DNA from: Lachnospira hominis (ex Liu et al. 2021)
GTDB lineage: Bacteria > Bacillota > Clostridia > Lachnospirales > Lachnospiraceae
DNA length: 31,676 nucleotides
Reading direction: 5' to 3'
Assembly (NCBI RefSeq): GCF_014287955.1
Contig: NZ_JACOPD010000014.1
Location: 1-31,676 of the forward strand
Part shown: positions 1-7,707 of the stretch, in pieces
Numbering within the stretch: the first letter of the stretch is position 1
Layout: each line of letters begins with the position of its first letter
Program-made: the position numbers and the translations under genes
Notes under the pieces: generated by a model
Seen by the model: only the letters and a program-made list of their open reading frames with translations
The model's database searches: none
What the model was told of the DNA's origin: nothing

Positions 1-30
1 TGCAGTTTTCAAGGTTCAAAGAACTCTAAC
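1..30 (-). other. rRNA operon spacer/leader-like sequence (boxA-like)
   Basis: On the minus strand the first 30 bases read GTTCTTTGAA followed by CCTTGAAAACTGCA. This resembles the boxA-type antitermination segment found in 16S-23S spacers and rRNA leaders of Firmicutes. No rRNA body is visible, so I infer that an rRNA operon lies just outside the left edge, where assemblies often break. Confidence 0.4.
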
Positions 31-116
31 TGAGTTCAAAATATATCTAAAAATACATTTCTGTACTTTATTCAAAAAATATCATTTTAGGGCTTGACTT
101 TTAATAGTTAGTCTCC

Positions 117-359
117 TTACAAGATTGCTATTGCTCTGGAAGCATCCATCTTCCTTGCTATATAGCCTTTTTCCTCTAATATTTTCAGATGTGCATAAAC
201 ACTTGAAGTCAATGCCACCCCTACCATCTTGCATATCTCCCTGATAGTAGGAGCATAACCATTCACACGCTGATATTGCATAATGCTTTTATACACATTC
301 TGCTGCTTCTCCGTCAATGGTGCTCTGTCTACCAGATCAATTCTTGCTGCTTCGCTCAT
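117..359 (-). CDS. LexA N-terminal domain-like winged-helix protein
   Basis: This 80-residue protein matches only the DNA-binding headpiece of LexA: LTEKQQNVYKSIMQYQRVNGYAPTIREIC is the region with the recognisable helix pattern (residues about 15-43), followed by a wing near EEKGYIARK. The C-terminal S24 autoprotease domain of LexA, which dimerises and self-cleaves, is absent, so it could not be inactivated by RecA-stimulated cleavage. It starts 15 bases after the stop of the upstream polymerase gene, with GGGAGG ahead of the ATG, and so is probably its operon partner. It may act as a local regulator of the polymerase or as a competitor for LexA sites; this is inference. Full-length LexA is about 200 residues, and I see no continuation in another frame. 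Confidence 0.7.
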   Translation of the reverse strand: MSEAARIDLVDRAPLTEKQQNVYKSIMQYQRVNGYAPTIREICKMVGVALTSSVYAHLKILEEKGYIARKMDASRAIAIL

Positions 360-374
360 GTTCCGCCTCCCTCT

Positions 375-1599
375 TTATCCAAAGTATCCATGTGGATGTA
401 CTGTGTGTTCTTCTTTTGCATTGACTGCCGACAGAATCCTGTCCCGGTACATGAGTCCCCTCTGGATACTGTAAAATCCAAATCTTCTGCGTATCTCATT
501 CACCGCCGAATCCATCTTCATCTGCTTTTCACGCTTCTCCACACTTGAGAACAAATCAATCTGTTCCCAATAATTATCTGTCACTAAATCTGCACCTCGG
601 ACACCAACACTGCGGATTGGCTTTGTATAGCCTGTATCCAGCCTCTGCAATCTCTTTGGTGATATTGCTCGCATTCTGTAACTTTACCTGTTTTGAAAAA
701 TGGAACAGTTCTTTGTCACGGACACTGATCTCAACAGTCCGGCACCGGAAACCATTCTCCCGGAGTCTTGCCGCTACACTTTCTGCCAAAATGTATAACA
801 CAATCTTGACATCTTCATCTGTTTCCATATCCTTGGGCGTTGTTGTACTGTTGCCTACGGACTTGACCGGAGCTGATGTGTTTTCCAGCTTTACCGGAGA
901 TTCATCATATCCATTAGCAAAAGCCCACAGAATACTTCCCATCTTGCCAAGTTTTCTGACTAGCAGGGTTTCATCAGATTCTGCCAGATCTCCGATAGTC
1001 CGGATTCCCATGCTATATAACTTTTTATTCGTTGCATTTCCCACATATAACAGATCAGAAACTGGAAGACACCAGGCTTTTCTCTGAAACTCATCCTCAT
1101 ACATAGTAGTAATGGCATCCGGTTTCTTGTAATCCGAACCAAGTTTTGCAAAAATCTTGTTGAACGACACACCCACGCTCACCGTAATGCCAAGTTCTTT
1201 TTTCATCCTGCTGCTTATTTCCTGTGCAATGTGAAATCCATCTCCCTTGAGAGTTGCACTGTCTGTCACGTCCAGCCAGGACTCATCAATTCCGTATGGT
1301 TCCCTCTTATCTGTATAGTCAGCATAAATTTCCTGTGCCATTCTGGAAAATCTGAGATACAGGTCCATTCTTGGAGGAAGAAATGTTATGTCCGGGCATA
1401 CCTGTTTTGCCTGCCATAATGCCATTCCGGTTTTTACACCATATCTCTTGGCCGTATAATCAGCGGTCAGCACAATTCCATGTCTCGCCTCAGGATCACC
1501 TCCTACTGCTACAGGCTTTCCCCGAAGCTCCGGATGATGCAGAAGCTCTACTGATGCATAAAAACAGTTACAATCACTATGCAGTATTGTCCGGTTCAC
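375..1599 (-). pseudogene. Y-family DNA polymerase (UmuC/DinB-like), frameshifted
   Basis: This is a translesion polymerase of the UmuC/Pol IV family. The N-terminal part (341 codons, stop at 574) has the metal-binding HSDCNCFYASVE motif with Asp9, the catalytic GIDESWLD motif with Asp105/Glu106, and the GVSFNKIFAKLGSD signature. The C-terminal little-finger tail continues in another frame (positions 375 to about 640) with KPIRSVGVRGADLVT and WEQIDLF. The combined reading is about 408 codons, close to the length usual for Firmicute UmuC-like proteins. The frame changes near 616-630, where AAGCCAAT (minus strand) can be read both as the end of the upstream frame and as the start of the downstream one, which fits a small deletion between short repeats. 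A LexA-headpiece gene follows immediately. The frameshift should abolish DNA binding by the little finger unless it is a sequencing error. Confidence 0.82.
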
Positions 1600-1700
1600 T
1601 GAATCACCTTCTTTCCTGCTGCCGGATGATATGCCATCCGTCTACATGGCATAATATAATACTTTTTATATTGCTATTCAACGGTAATTTATTGCATATT

Positions 1701-1728
1701 ATCAATACAGTTGATATTGTGTATTGAT
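1701..1728. promoter_or_regulatory. Inverted-repeat operator candidate between divergent genes
   Basis: ATCAATACA (1701-1709) and its exact reverse complement TGTATTGAT (1720-1728) are separated by 10 bases. The repeat lies between the divergent polymerase and XRE-S24 genes and overlaps the -35 of the rightward promoter. This is where an autoregulating cI/ImmR-like repressor would bind. Binding by the XRE-S24 protein is inferred. Confidence 0.55.
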
Positions 1729-1752
1729 TTTTAGGGATTCTTATGCTAATCT
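1724..1752 (+). promoter_or_regulatory. Promoter for the XRE-S24 repressor gene
   Basis: TTGATT (1724-1729), a 17-base spacer and TAATCT (1747-1752) preceded by TG one base upstream form an extended -10 promoter. The -35 overlaps the right arm of the inverted repeat, so repressor binding there would block it. The ATG at 1811 follows AAAGG at about 10 bases. Confidence 0.5.
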
Positions 1753-1810
1753 TGATATATCCCAATAGGGAGATCATACCTGATATGATTACTTAGAAAG
1801 GCATAATACT

Positions 1811-2506
1811 ATGAAAGATTTAGGAAAGACCATTGCTAAATACAGAAAAGAACATAAGCTGAACCAGAGCCAGCTTGCAAAAGAACTGGAAAACTATGAC
1901 ATCTATGTAAAGCAGAATTCAATCAGCGCCTGGGAGCTTGGCACAGCAACACCAAATGCCAGACAATTTCTCGCCTTATGTGAAATTCTTGAAATATACG
2001 ATATCTATACGGATTTTATTGGTCAAAGTCCCCTTAACCCATTCCGAAACCTGAATGAAACGGGAATGAACAAGGTTCTTGAATATATCAGAGATCTGGA
2101 AAGCACCGGCAACTATAAACCGGCAGATATCATTCCTATTCACGTAATCCAGGAAAGAAAAGTATTTTACAATACAGTTTCTGCCGGTACCGGCTCTTTC
2201 CTCGATAGCGATGAATATGAGATGATTTCCTCTCCTGATATTCCGGAAGCCGCAACCTTCGGTGTATATGTAGATGGTGACAGTATGGAGCCTAGATATC
2301 ATAATAAGGATCTCATCTGGATTGAACAGACAGCATGCCTTGATGATGGCGAAATAGGTATTTTCTATCTTGATGGAAACGCATATGTGAAGAAATTTCA
2401 GAATAACAGACTCGGAACCTATCTCATATCACTGAATAAAAAATATGATCCAATCCCGGTTACAGAGAATAGTTCCTTCAAAATATTCGGCCGTGTTCTT
2501 TCATAA
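1811..2506 (+). CDS. XRE-family repressor with S24 autoprotease domain
   Basis: This 231-residue protein has an N-terminal helix-turn-helix (residues about 5-65, including LNQSQLAKELE) and a C-terminal LexA/cI-type S24 serine peptidase domain (about 115-231). The autocleavage site is an Ala125-Gly126 pair in VSAGTGSF, the catalytic Ser158 lies in GDSMEP, and the general-base Lys194 is in AYVKKF. In this family, RecA filaments stimulate self-cleavage and derepress target genes on DNA damage. It is transcribed divergently from a translesion polymerase operon across a 9-bp inverted repeat, the usual layout of an SOS-linked immunity switch on phage or conjugative elements. All catalytic parts appear intact, so it should be functional even though the polymerase is broken. 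Confidence 0.9.
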   Translation: MKDLGKTIAKYRKEHKLNQSQLAKELENYDIYVKQNSISAWELGTATPNARQFLALCEILEIYDIYTDFIGQSPLNPFRNLNETGMNKVLEYIRDLESTGNYKPADIIPIHVIQERKVFYNTVSAGTGSFLDSDEYEMISSPDIPEAATFGVYVDGDSMEPRYHNKDLIWIEQTACLDDGEIGIFYLDGNAYVKKFQNNRLGTYLISLNKKYDPIPVTENSSFKIFGRVLS

Positions 2507-2589
2507 GTCCTTTTTTGGGGACACTTAAAACTGTAGTATTATTATAGCGGAACAGACCTGAACAATTCTTAATTTGGAGGTGCATATAT

Positions 2590-2871
2590 ATGAATACTGA
2601 TATGGATATAGACATAAACACCATGACAGACACAATTACTTGCAAACTTGTTGAAGCAAGGGCAGATCTTGGCATTACCCAGAAAGAACTTGCATCAGCA
2701 ACCGGCATCAGCCTGAAAACTATTGCCAATATCGAGTCAAAACAGCATATTCCTTCTCTGCTATACGCCATGAGAATTGCAGATTTTTTTCACAAACCGG
2801 TAACAAGCCTGTTCTGCTATCATCCTGGTGTTCAGCAGACTCCCTCTAAAGGAGATGATCTGAATGAATAA
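2590..2871 (+). CDS. XRE-family transcriptional regulator
   Basis: This is a 93-residue protein with one helix-turn-helix domain (residues about 13-75): ADLGITQKELASATGIS and KTIANIESKQHIPS are the characteristic helix 2-3 and helix 4 regions. It starts after a strong GGAGG at 7-8 bases. Its 3' end overlaps the next ORF by 8 bases in ATGAATAA, so the two are probably translationally coupled. It has no ligand or protease domain and may be a Cro-like partner of the upstream S24 repressor. The target is unknown. Confidence 0.8.
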   Translation: MNTDMDIDINTMTDTITCKLVEARADLGITQKELASATGISLKTIANIESKQHIPSLLYAMRIADFFHKPVTSLFCYHPGVQQTPSKGDDLNE

Positions 2872-3127
2872 TAAAAAAATGTTAGATTTCCAGACAATCG
2901 CTGTTGATTTTGATGGCACTCTCTGCTACAGCAAATGGCCGGAGCTTGGTCAGCCAAACCAGGCACTGATCGAATATCTCCAGGAATGGAAACGCAATGG
3001 CAACAAACTCATTCTCTGGACCTGCCGCGCCGGTGAAGCTCTGTCGAATGCTGTCGAATGGTGCCGGGAACAGAATCTTGAATTTGATGCAGTTAATGAC
3101 AATCTTCCGGAAAACGCAAAGGCATAG
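2864..3127 (+). CDS. HAD-superfamily hydrolase-like protein, C-terminally truncated
   Basis: This 87-residue ORF shows the HAD motif I in AVDFDGTLCYS (nucleophile and acid Asp15 and Asp17) and motif II in LILWTCR (Thr). It ends abruptly at NDNLPENAKA. Members of this small HAD group that I recall continue for another 40-50 residues to an acidic DD motif that completes the Mg2+ site. That part is missing here and I do not find it in other frames, so the protein is probably inactive or altered. The start codon has GGAG 8 bases upstream and overlaps the XRE gene. The stop codon lies inside a strong hairpin, which suggests that the 3' end was replaced during a rearrangement. The substrate cannot be inferred. 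Confidence 0.65.
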   Translation: MNNKKMLDFQTIAVDFDGTLCYSKWPELGQPNQALIEYLQEWKRNGNKLILWTCRAGEALSNAVEWCREQNLEFDAVNDNLPENAKA

Positions 3128-3151
3128 AACCCGTAATGGGACTATGCCTTT
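3118..3151 (+). terminator. Strong hairpin at the end of the XRE-HAD operon
   Basis: AAAGGCATAG (3118-3127) and CTATGCCTTT (3142-3151) form a perfect 10-bp stem, with an inner CCC/GGG pair closing a GTAAT loop. Only a weak U-rich stretch follows, so intrinsic termination is plausible but not certain. The stop codon of the HAD ORF is within the left arm. Confidence 0.5.
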
Positions 3152-3230
3152 GTGCTTATTCTGGCATTCATTTTTAGTTAGTGCGGGTTATTTACCTAAT
3201 ACAGTTCTTCTCATAATAAAAATCTGTTAG

Positions 3231-4649
3231 TTAAACTTTTTCAAATTTTGCTACTTCATCCGATAAATCTTCCGAAAGGTTCTTATTTTCGTCCGCCTGC
3301 ACTGTAATTGCTGAAATTGCTGTTACAAGTTGTGATATCTCTTGTGCTACGTTTGTAACACCTTTTGCAGATTCTTCAATTGCTATAGAAATGTTATTGA
3401 TACCTTCATTCATATCATTCATTGTACCTAAGCTATCTTTTGACTTAACTGCAAACTCGTTAAATGTATTACTTGCCTGATCAGAATCAGCATCATAATT
3501 TCCAATAATTTTTACAAAGTTGTCATAATCAAGTGCTACCTTTTCATCTACAAAACGAATCATTTCCGTTGCATTTCCAGACAGATTGTTTACTGCCTCA
3601 ATAACTTTTCCACTGATTTCCTGAATATTGTTTGCTGTATCACGTGAACTATCTGCAAGCTGTCTGATTTCATCTGCAACAACGGCAAAGCCCCTGCCTG
3701 CTTCCCCTGCTCTTGCTGCTTCAATCGATGCATTAAGTGCTAGAAGATTTGTCTGTGCTGCGATATTTAAGATATTTTCTGTAAGTTTTGCAATTTCATT
3801 TACAGACTTAGATGCTTCTACTGCCTCCGCGACATCCTTTTGAATGCCATCAAATGTTTCTACTGTTTTTTCTTTTGATGCAATCGCTTCTTTATAGCTA
3901 TTTTCTGCAGTAAGCTTCACTTCATGCATCTTCATTGCAGAGTTCTTAGCATCCTCATTCATGCCTTCCATTTTCTTTAGCAGATTATTACATCCTTGGG
4001 CTAAATCATATAGAGAAGCAGATACCTCTTCCATGGATGCTGCAAGTTCTTCCGATGTTGCACTCACATTGGATGCACTCATATTTGAAGATTCCGCCTC
4101 ATTTTGTACAAGATAGGAAGATTCTTTCATATCTTTTGATACACTCTGAATCTTTACCATAAGATTTTGTAATGTTTCAATAAAATGGTTGACACCATTT
4201 GCAAGCTGACCAATTTCATCACTGGTTTCATCAAATACTCTTAACGTAAGATTACCCTGTCCTGATTCTATACCTAAAATGATATCATCCAAATCATTCT
4301 TTGCTCTTTTTGCTGGACGAACAATGGACTTATTAATAACAATCGAAAGAAGTACGATTACAATAATATCAGCTACCACAAGTGCAAGATCAAAAATGAT
4401 GCTTCCATTTATTCTGTAGTTGATATGTCTGATGGCTTCTGCCACTTCTCCTTTTGCTGTTTCAAAAACCGCGGTATCATTATTTTCCACTGCTTCTTCA
4501 TATTGTTCAAACTGTTCTATAAGCACATCATTCTTTCCTCGAATAGCTTGTAATGCCATTAAATTCAAGGCTGTAATCAAAACTGCAAAAAAACCTACAG
4601 ACACTAACATTGTTACTAACTTTTTTCCCAAGTTCTTTCTCTTTTTCAT
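3231..4649 (-). CDS. Methyl-accepting chemotaxis protein
   Basis: This 472-residue chemoreceptor signals to a CheA/CheW array at the cell pole. It has TM1 at residues about 10-32, a very small extracytoplasmic segment of about 55 residues, TM2 at about 85-107, a HAMP linker with [18 protein letters not shown], and the long coiled-coil signalling domain. The hairpin tip [20 protein letters not shown] is the canonical CheA/CheW contact. I place the start at 4649 because AGAAGGA lies 7-8 bases ahead of that ATG; an earlier ATG at 4682 has no such site. The sensor region is far shorter than a dCache or four-helix domain, so the ligand may be sensed in or near the membrane. It is monocistronic, and no other chemotaxis genes are in the window. 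The promoter is at 4712-4741. Confidence 0.93.
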   Translation of the reverse strand: MKKRKNLGKKLVTMLVSVGFFAVLITALNLMALQAIRGKNDVLIEQFEQYEEAVENNDTAVFETAKGEVAEAIRHINYRINGSIIFDLALVVADIIVIVLLSIVINKSIVRPAKRAKNDLDDIILGIESGQGNLTLRVFDETSDEIGQLANGVNHFIETLQNLMVKIQSVSKDMKESSYLVQNEAESSNMSASNVSATSEELAASMEEVSASLYDLAQGCNNLLKKMEGMNEDAKNSAMKMHEVKLTAENSYKEAIASKEKTVETFDGIQKDVAEAVEASKSVNEIAKLTENILNIAAQTNLLALNASIEAARAGEAGRGFAVVADEIRQLADSSRDTANNIQEISGKVIEAVNNLSGNATEMIRFVDEKVALDYDNFVKIIGNYDADSDQASNTFNEFAVKSKDSLGTMNDMNEGINNISIAIEESAKGVTNVAQEISQLVTAISAITVQADENKNLSEDLSDEVAKFEKV

Positions 4650-4711
4650 GTTTATTTTCCTTCTTTCTGCGAAAAGCACCAATGCGTTATGTTTTGGAAT
4701 TTTTTAGCATC

Positions 4712-4741
4712 ATTCTACCCCACCCCACAAAATTTTGTCAA
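4712..4741 (-). promoter_or_regulatory. Sigma-A promoter of the chemoreceptor gene
   Basis: On the minus strand, TTGACA (4736-4741) and TAGAAT (4712-4717) are separated by 18 bases, with about 60 bases of leader before the ATG at 4649. The -35 is at the edge of the ISL3 remnant. Confidence 0.55.
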
Positions 4742-4764
4742 TACTTTATTCTCTTGATAGAAAA

Positions 4765-5640
4765 TTTTAATCTTTACTCTGATGAGGATGGCGTGAAACA
4801 CATCCGTATCAAAGCCAGACCTAATAAATGGCATGAGAATGACTGCCCTTTCTGTCACAAGTCATGTCCTGCTTATGACAAACATTCCAGCAGACCAACC
4901 ACTTGGAGGGGACTGGACTGGGGTGGTATTCTGGTCGAAGTTGAATACCAGACGCATCGTATCATCTGCCTTGAACATGGGGTTATATGTTGCCGAAGTT
5001 CCATGGGCATATCCAGGTAGTAGATTTACCAAGGATTTCGACCTTACCGTTGCATGGTTTGCATCCTATCTTCCAAGAAGTACCACATCATACTTCATGA
5101 GAGTGGACTGGGAAACTGTAGGCCGCTGTGTCAATCGTGCTCTTCACGATTTAGAACCGGAGCACTCAAGAAGACTTGATAGTCTGGTTAATATCGGCAT
5201 TGACGAAACCAGTTACAAAAAGGGTCACAAGTACATTACAGTAATCGTTAATCACGATACCAACACAGTGGTATGGGCATCGGAAGACCATGGCAAATCC
5301 GTTCTTGAAAAGTTTTATAAACAGCTTACTCCAGAGCAGCTATCCAGCATCAAGGTTGTTACAGGTGATGGTGCCAAATGGATCACAGAGTGTGTAAATG
5401 AATACACTCCTGACTGCGCCCATTGTGTTGATTCCTTTCACGTAATCGAGTGGGCTATGACAGCTCTCGATGAAGTCAGAAAAGATATCTGGCATGATGC
5501 CTACAGCGAATATAAGCAGGTCAAAAAAGATAATCCATGTAGCAAGGGTCGTCCTAAAAAGGATGATCCTGAACTTGCTATTGTGAAAGCAGCTAAAGCT
5601 AAAGCAGATGAGATAAAAGGCTCTGCATACATGATAAAGG
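4765..5640 (+). mobile_element. Decayed ISL3-family transposase remnant
   Basis: The protein fragments belong to an ISL3-type transposase. One frame (to 5020) carries the N-terminal zinc-binding CPFCHKSC segment and ICLEHG. A second frame (from about 4990) carries VAEVPWAYPGSRFT, the catalytic NIGIDETSYKKGHKY segment and VTGDGAKWI. The two frames are joined by a one-base shift near 4985-5000. The 5' end lacks roughly the first 30 residues, and the 3' end stops at DEIKGSAY, where homology gives way abruptly to unrelated sequence around 5637. The C-terminal part with the last catalytic acidic residue is therefore missing, and no intact right end is present. The element is dead, and its 3' junction lies inside another broken gene. 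Confidence 0.85.
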
Positions 5641-5823
5641 TTCTCTGTTTCCTTTTTGATACCAAATATCATATGCATTATATAATATCTTTCTAAACTC
5701 TTCCATGTTTCTATTATTGATAGTATTAAAATCTCCTATGAGAATATACTCTTCGTTAGAATGTTTCTGTAAAAATGAATACAATTCATTCCAAAATTGT
5801 TCATCATATTTGGGTGGAATTGG
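5640..5823 (-). pseudogene. Fragment of an endonuclease/exonuclease/phosphatase-family gene
   Basis: The minus-strand reading PPKYDEQFWNELYSFL, then EEYILIGDFNT and EEFRKILYNAYDIWY, has the GDFN motif of the EEP (DNase I/AP endonuclease-like) superfamily. Only about 60 codons remain. The downstream end is cut by the ISL3 remnant near 5640 and the upstream end runs into the ftsH 3' end near 5825. It is a scar of a lost gene and no start codon context is preserved. Confidence 0.6.
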
Positions 5824-5840
5824 TTATCTAATTAACTACA

Positions 5841-7415
5841 TTATTTTCTGTCTAAAATATCCATGAATTCGTCACCTGTAATTGTTTCCTTCTCATACAG
5901 GTACATAGCCAGTTCGTCCAGTTTTTCCCTGTTTTCAGCAAGGATTTTTCTTGCTTTTTCATGCTCTGCTTTTACGAGCTGCACGACTTTTTCATCAATT
6001 TCCTTCTGGGTATCTGCGGAACAGGAAAGAGACGTATCGCCGCCAAGATACTGGTTGGTCACGTTTTCCATTGCCACCATGTCGAATTCATCTGTCATGC
6101 CATAGCGGGTGATCATCGCTCTTGCAATTTTTGTTGCCTGTTCGATATCATTGGAGACTCCGGTCGTGATCTCACCAAATACGATCTCCTCTGCCGCACG
6201 TCCGCCTGTAAATGTAGCAATCTTATTCTCAAGTTCTTTTTTCGTCATCAGATATTTATCACCCTGCTCAACCTGCATAGTGTAGCCGAGTGCACCTGAG
6301 GTACGCGGGATGATCGTAATCTTCTGGACCGGTGCTGAATGACTCTGCAATGCAGCTACCAGAGCGTGTCCTATCTCATGATATGCAACAACCTTCTTCT
6401 CCTGATCTGAAAGAACCGCATTCTTCTTCTGATATCCTGCAATAACCACTTCTATACTTTCTTCGAGATCAGATTCATTTACAACGGTCCTTCCACTACG
6501 GACAGCACGTAATGCTGCTTCATTTATAATATTGGCAAGCTCCGCACCGGATGCACCCGATGCCATACGTGCAATCGTATGCAGGTCAACATCATCAGAT
6601 GCTTTTATCTTCTTTGCATGAACCTTTAAAATTGCTTCACGGCCTGCAAAATCCGGCAGTTCAACCGGCACACGTCTGTCAAAACGTCCCGGACGTGTAA
6701 GTGCCGGATCTAACGACTCCGGACGGTTCGTTGCAGCAAGAATGATGACACCATTATTTCCTTCAAATCCGTCCATCTCTGTAAGAAGCTGGTTTAAGGT
6801 CTGCTCCCTCTCATCATTTCCGCCCATTTGTCCGTCACGCTTTTTACCAATGGCATCAATTTCATCAATAAACACGATACATGGTGCCTTTTCCTTTGCC
6901 TGTCCGAAAAGATCTCGAACTTTGGAAGCTCCCATACCGACAAACATCTCAACGAACTCTGATCCGGACATTGAGAAAAATGGTACATTTGATTCACCCG
7001 CCACTGCTTTCGCAAGCATTGTTTTGCCGGTTCCCGGAGGTCCTACAAGAAGGACACCTTTTGGCATAGACGCACCTACATCGGTATACTTCTTCGGATT
7101 GTGAAGATAATCAACGATCTCTGAAAGGTTTTCTTTCGCCTCATCTTCTCCTGCAACGTCTGAAAAACGGATTTCCTCACTGGATTGCACATAAATCTTC
7201 GCATTGCTTTTTCCCATTCCAAAAGCCATCGAATTTTTTCCTCCGGCATGCTCCATCAGTTTCTTCGCCATATAATTTCCCAGTGCGATAAAAATGATCA
7301 ATGGCAAAATCCCGGTCAGCAGGAAGCTGATGATCGGTGACATCTGTTTATCGATATCTTTTGCGAATACTGCTCCACATTCATATAGCCTGTCCGTCAG
7401 GTTCGGATCGTTCAT
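5841..7415 (-). CDS. ftsH: FtsH AAA+ zinc metalloprotease, main part (TM2, ATPase, protease)
   Basis: This is the catalytic body of the membrane-bound FtsH protease, which extracts and degrades membrane and regulatory proteins. It has TM2 at residues about 26-46, Walker A GPPGTGKT (125-132), Walker B IVFIDEID (180-187), the SRH region [20 protein letters not shown] (229-248), the zinc site HEIGH (346-350, usually HEAGH) and the third zinc ligand Asp423 in SNDIEQAT. The ORF opens with an ATG that overlaps the TGA of the N-terminal ORF (TGATG, 7413-7417). The true fusion frame runs through [14 protein letters not shown], and with it the total length is about 610 residues, normal for FtsH. The two parts are separated only by one missing A in an A9 run at 7435-7443. 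It lies 50 bases downstream of the bile salt hydrolase gene. Confidence 0.92.
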   Translation of the reverse strand: MNDPNLTDRLYECGAVFAKDIDKQMSPIISFLLTGILPLIIFIALGNYMAKKLMEHAGGKNSMAFGMGKSNAKIYVQSSEEIRFSDVAGEDEAKENLSEIVDYLHNPKKYTDVGASMPKGVLLVGPPGTGKTMLAKAVAGESNVPFFSMSGSEFVEMFVGMGASKVRDLFGQAKEKAPCIVFIDEIDAIGKKRDGQMGGNDEREQTLNQLLTEMDGFEGNNGVIILAATNRPESLDPALTRPGRFDRRVPVELPDFAGREAILKVHAKKIKASDDVDLHTIARMASGASGAELANIINEAALRAVRSGRTVVNESDLEESIEVVIAGYQKKNAVLSDQEKKVVAYHEIGHALVAALQSHSAPVQKITIIPRTSGALGYTMQVEQGDKYLMTKKELENKIATFTGGRAAEEIVFGEITTGVSNDIEQATKIARAMITRYGMTDEFDMVAMENVTNQYLGGDTSLSCSADTQKEIDEKVVQLVKAEHEKARKILAENREKLDELAMYLYEKETITGDEFMDILDRK

Positions 7416-7657
7416 CAGACCTGTTTTATAAATATTTTTTTTTGATCTTTATCTGTAAAGATGATCTGATTGTCCTCAACTTCTACTTCACCAATATTCT
7501 TCTTCTCGATCATGCTCATAAAAGTGCCATAATCCGTTTCCTTCACCTTATGCTCCATAAGGATTGGTGTGACAACCAGATTAAATACAATCAGCACTAT
7601 TAACACAATCCCATAATAATATGCCAGTGGTTTTTTCGGTGTTTTAACTTCTTTCAT
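7415..7657 (-). CDS. ftsH: FtsH N-terminal part (TM1 and extracytoplasmic start)
   Basis: This 80-residue ORF carries the first transmembrane helix of FtsH (residues about 12-33) and the start of the extracytoplasmic domain (ETDYGTFMSMIEKKNIGEVEVEDNQIIFTDK). It ends at FIKQV after the poly-A run. An AGGAGG ribosome binding site precedes the ATG. The zero-frame codons through the run are CAA AAA AAA ATA, so A AAA AAA is a classic -1 slippery heptamer; a -1 shift, or one extra A added by RNA polymerase slippage, rejoins the two halves. A sequencing or assembly error is the simplest alternative. If no shift occurs, the second half could still be made by termination-reinitiation at TGATG. Confidence 0.88.
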   Translation of the reverse strand: MKEVKTPKKPLAYYYGIVLIVLIVFNLVVTPILMEHKVKETDYGTFMSMIEKKNIGEVEVEDNQIIFTDKDQKKIFIKQV

Positions 7658-7707
7658 GTTCTTTCCTCCTGTTGTTCTGCGTTATGCTTTCTCCGTGCAT
7701 TTTCGTA

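Noticed and set aside
545..1087. 180-residue plus-strand ORF antisense to the polymerase gene
   Set aside because: It is a shadow of the conserved polymerase reading frame and lacks a ribosome binding site.
1600..1810. Classic Gram-positive LexA box between the divergent genes
   Set aside because: I found no GAAC-N4-GTTC type site; only the ATCAATACA inverted repeat is convincing.
4610..4764. Intact left end of the ISL3 element
   Set aside because: The transposase lacks its first residues and no inverted partner is visible at the other side, so element boundaries cannot be set.
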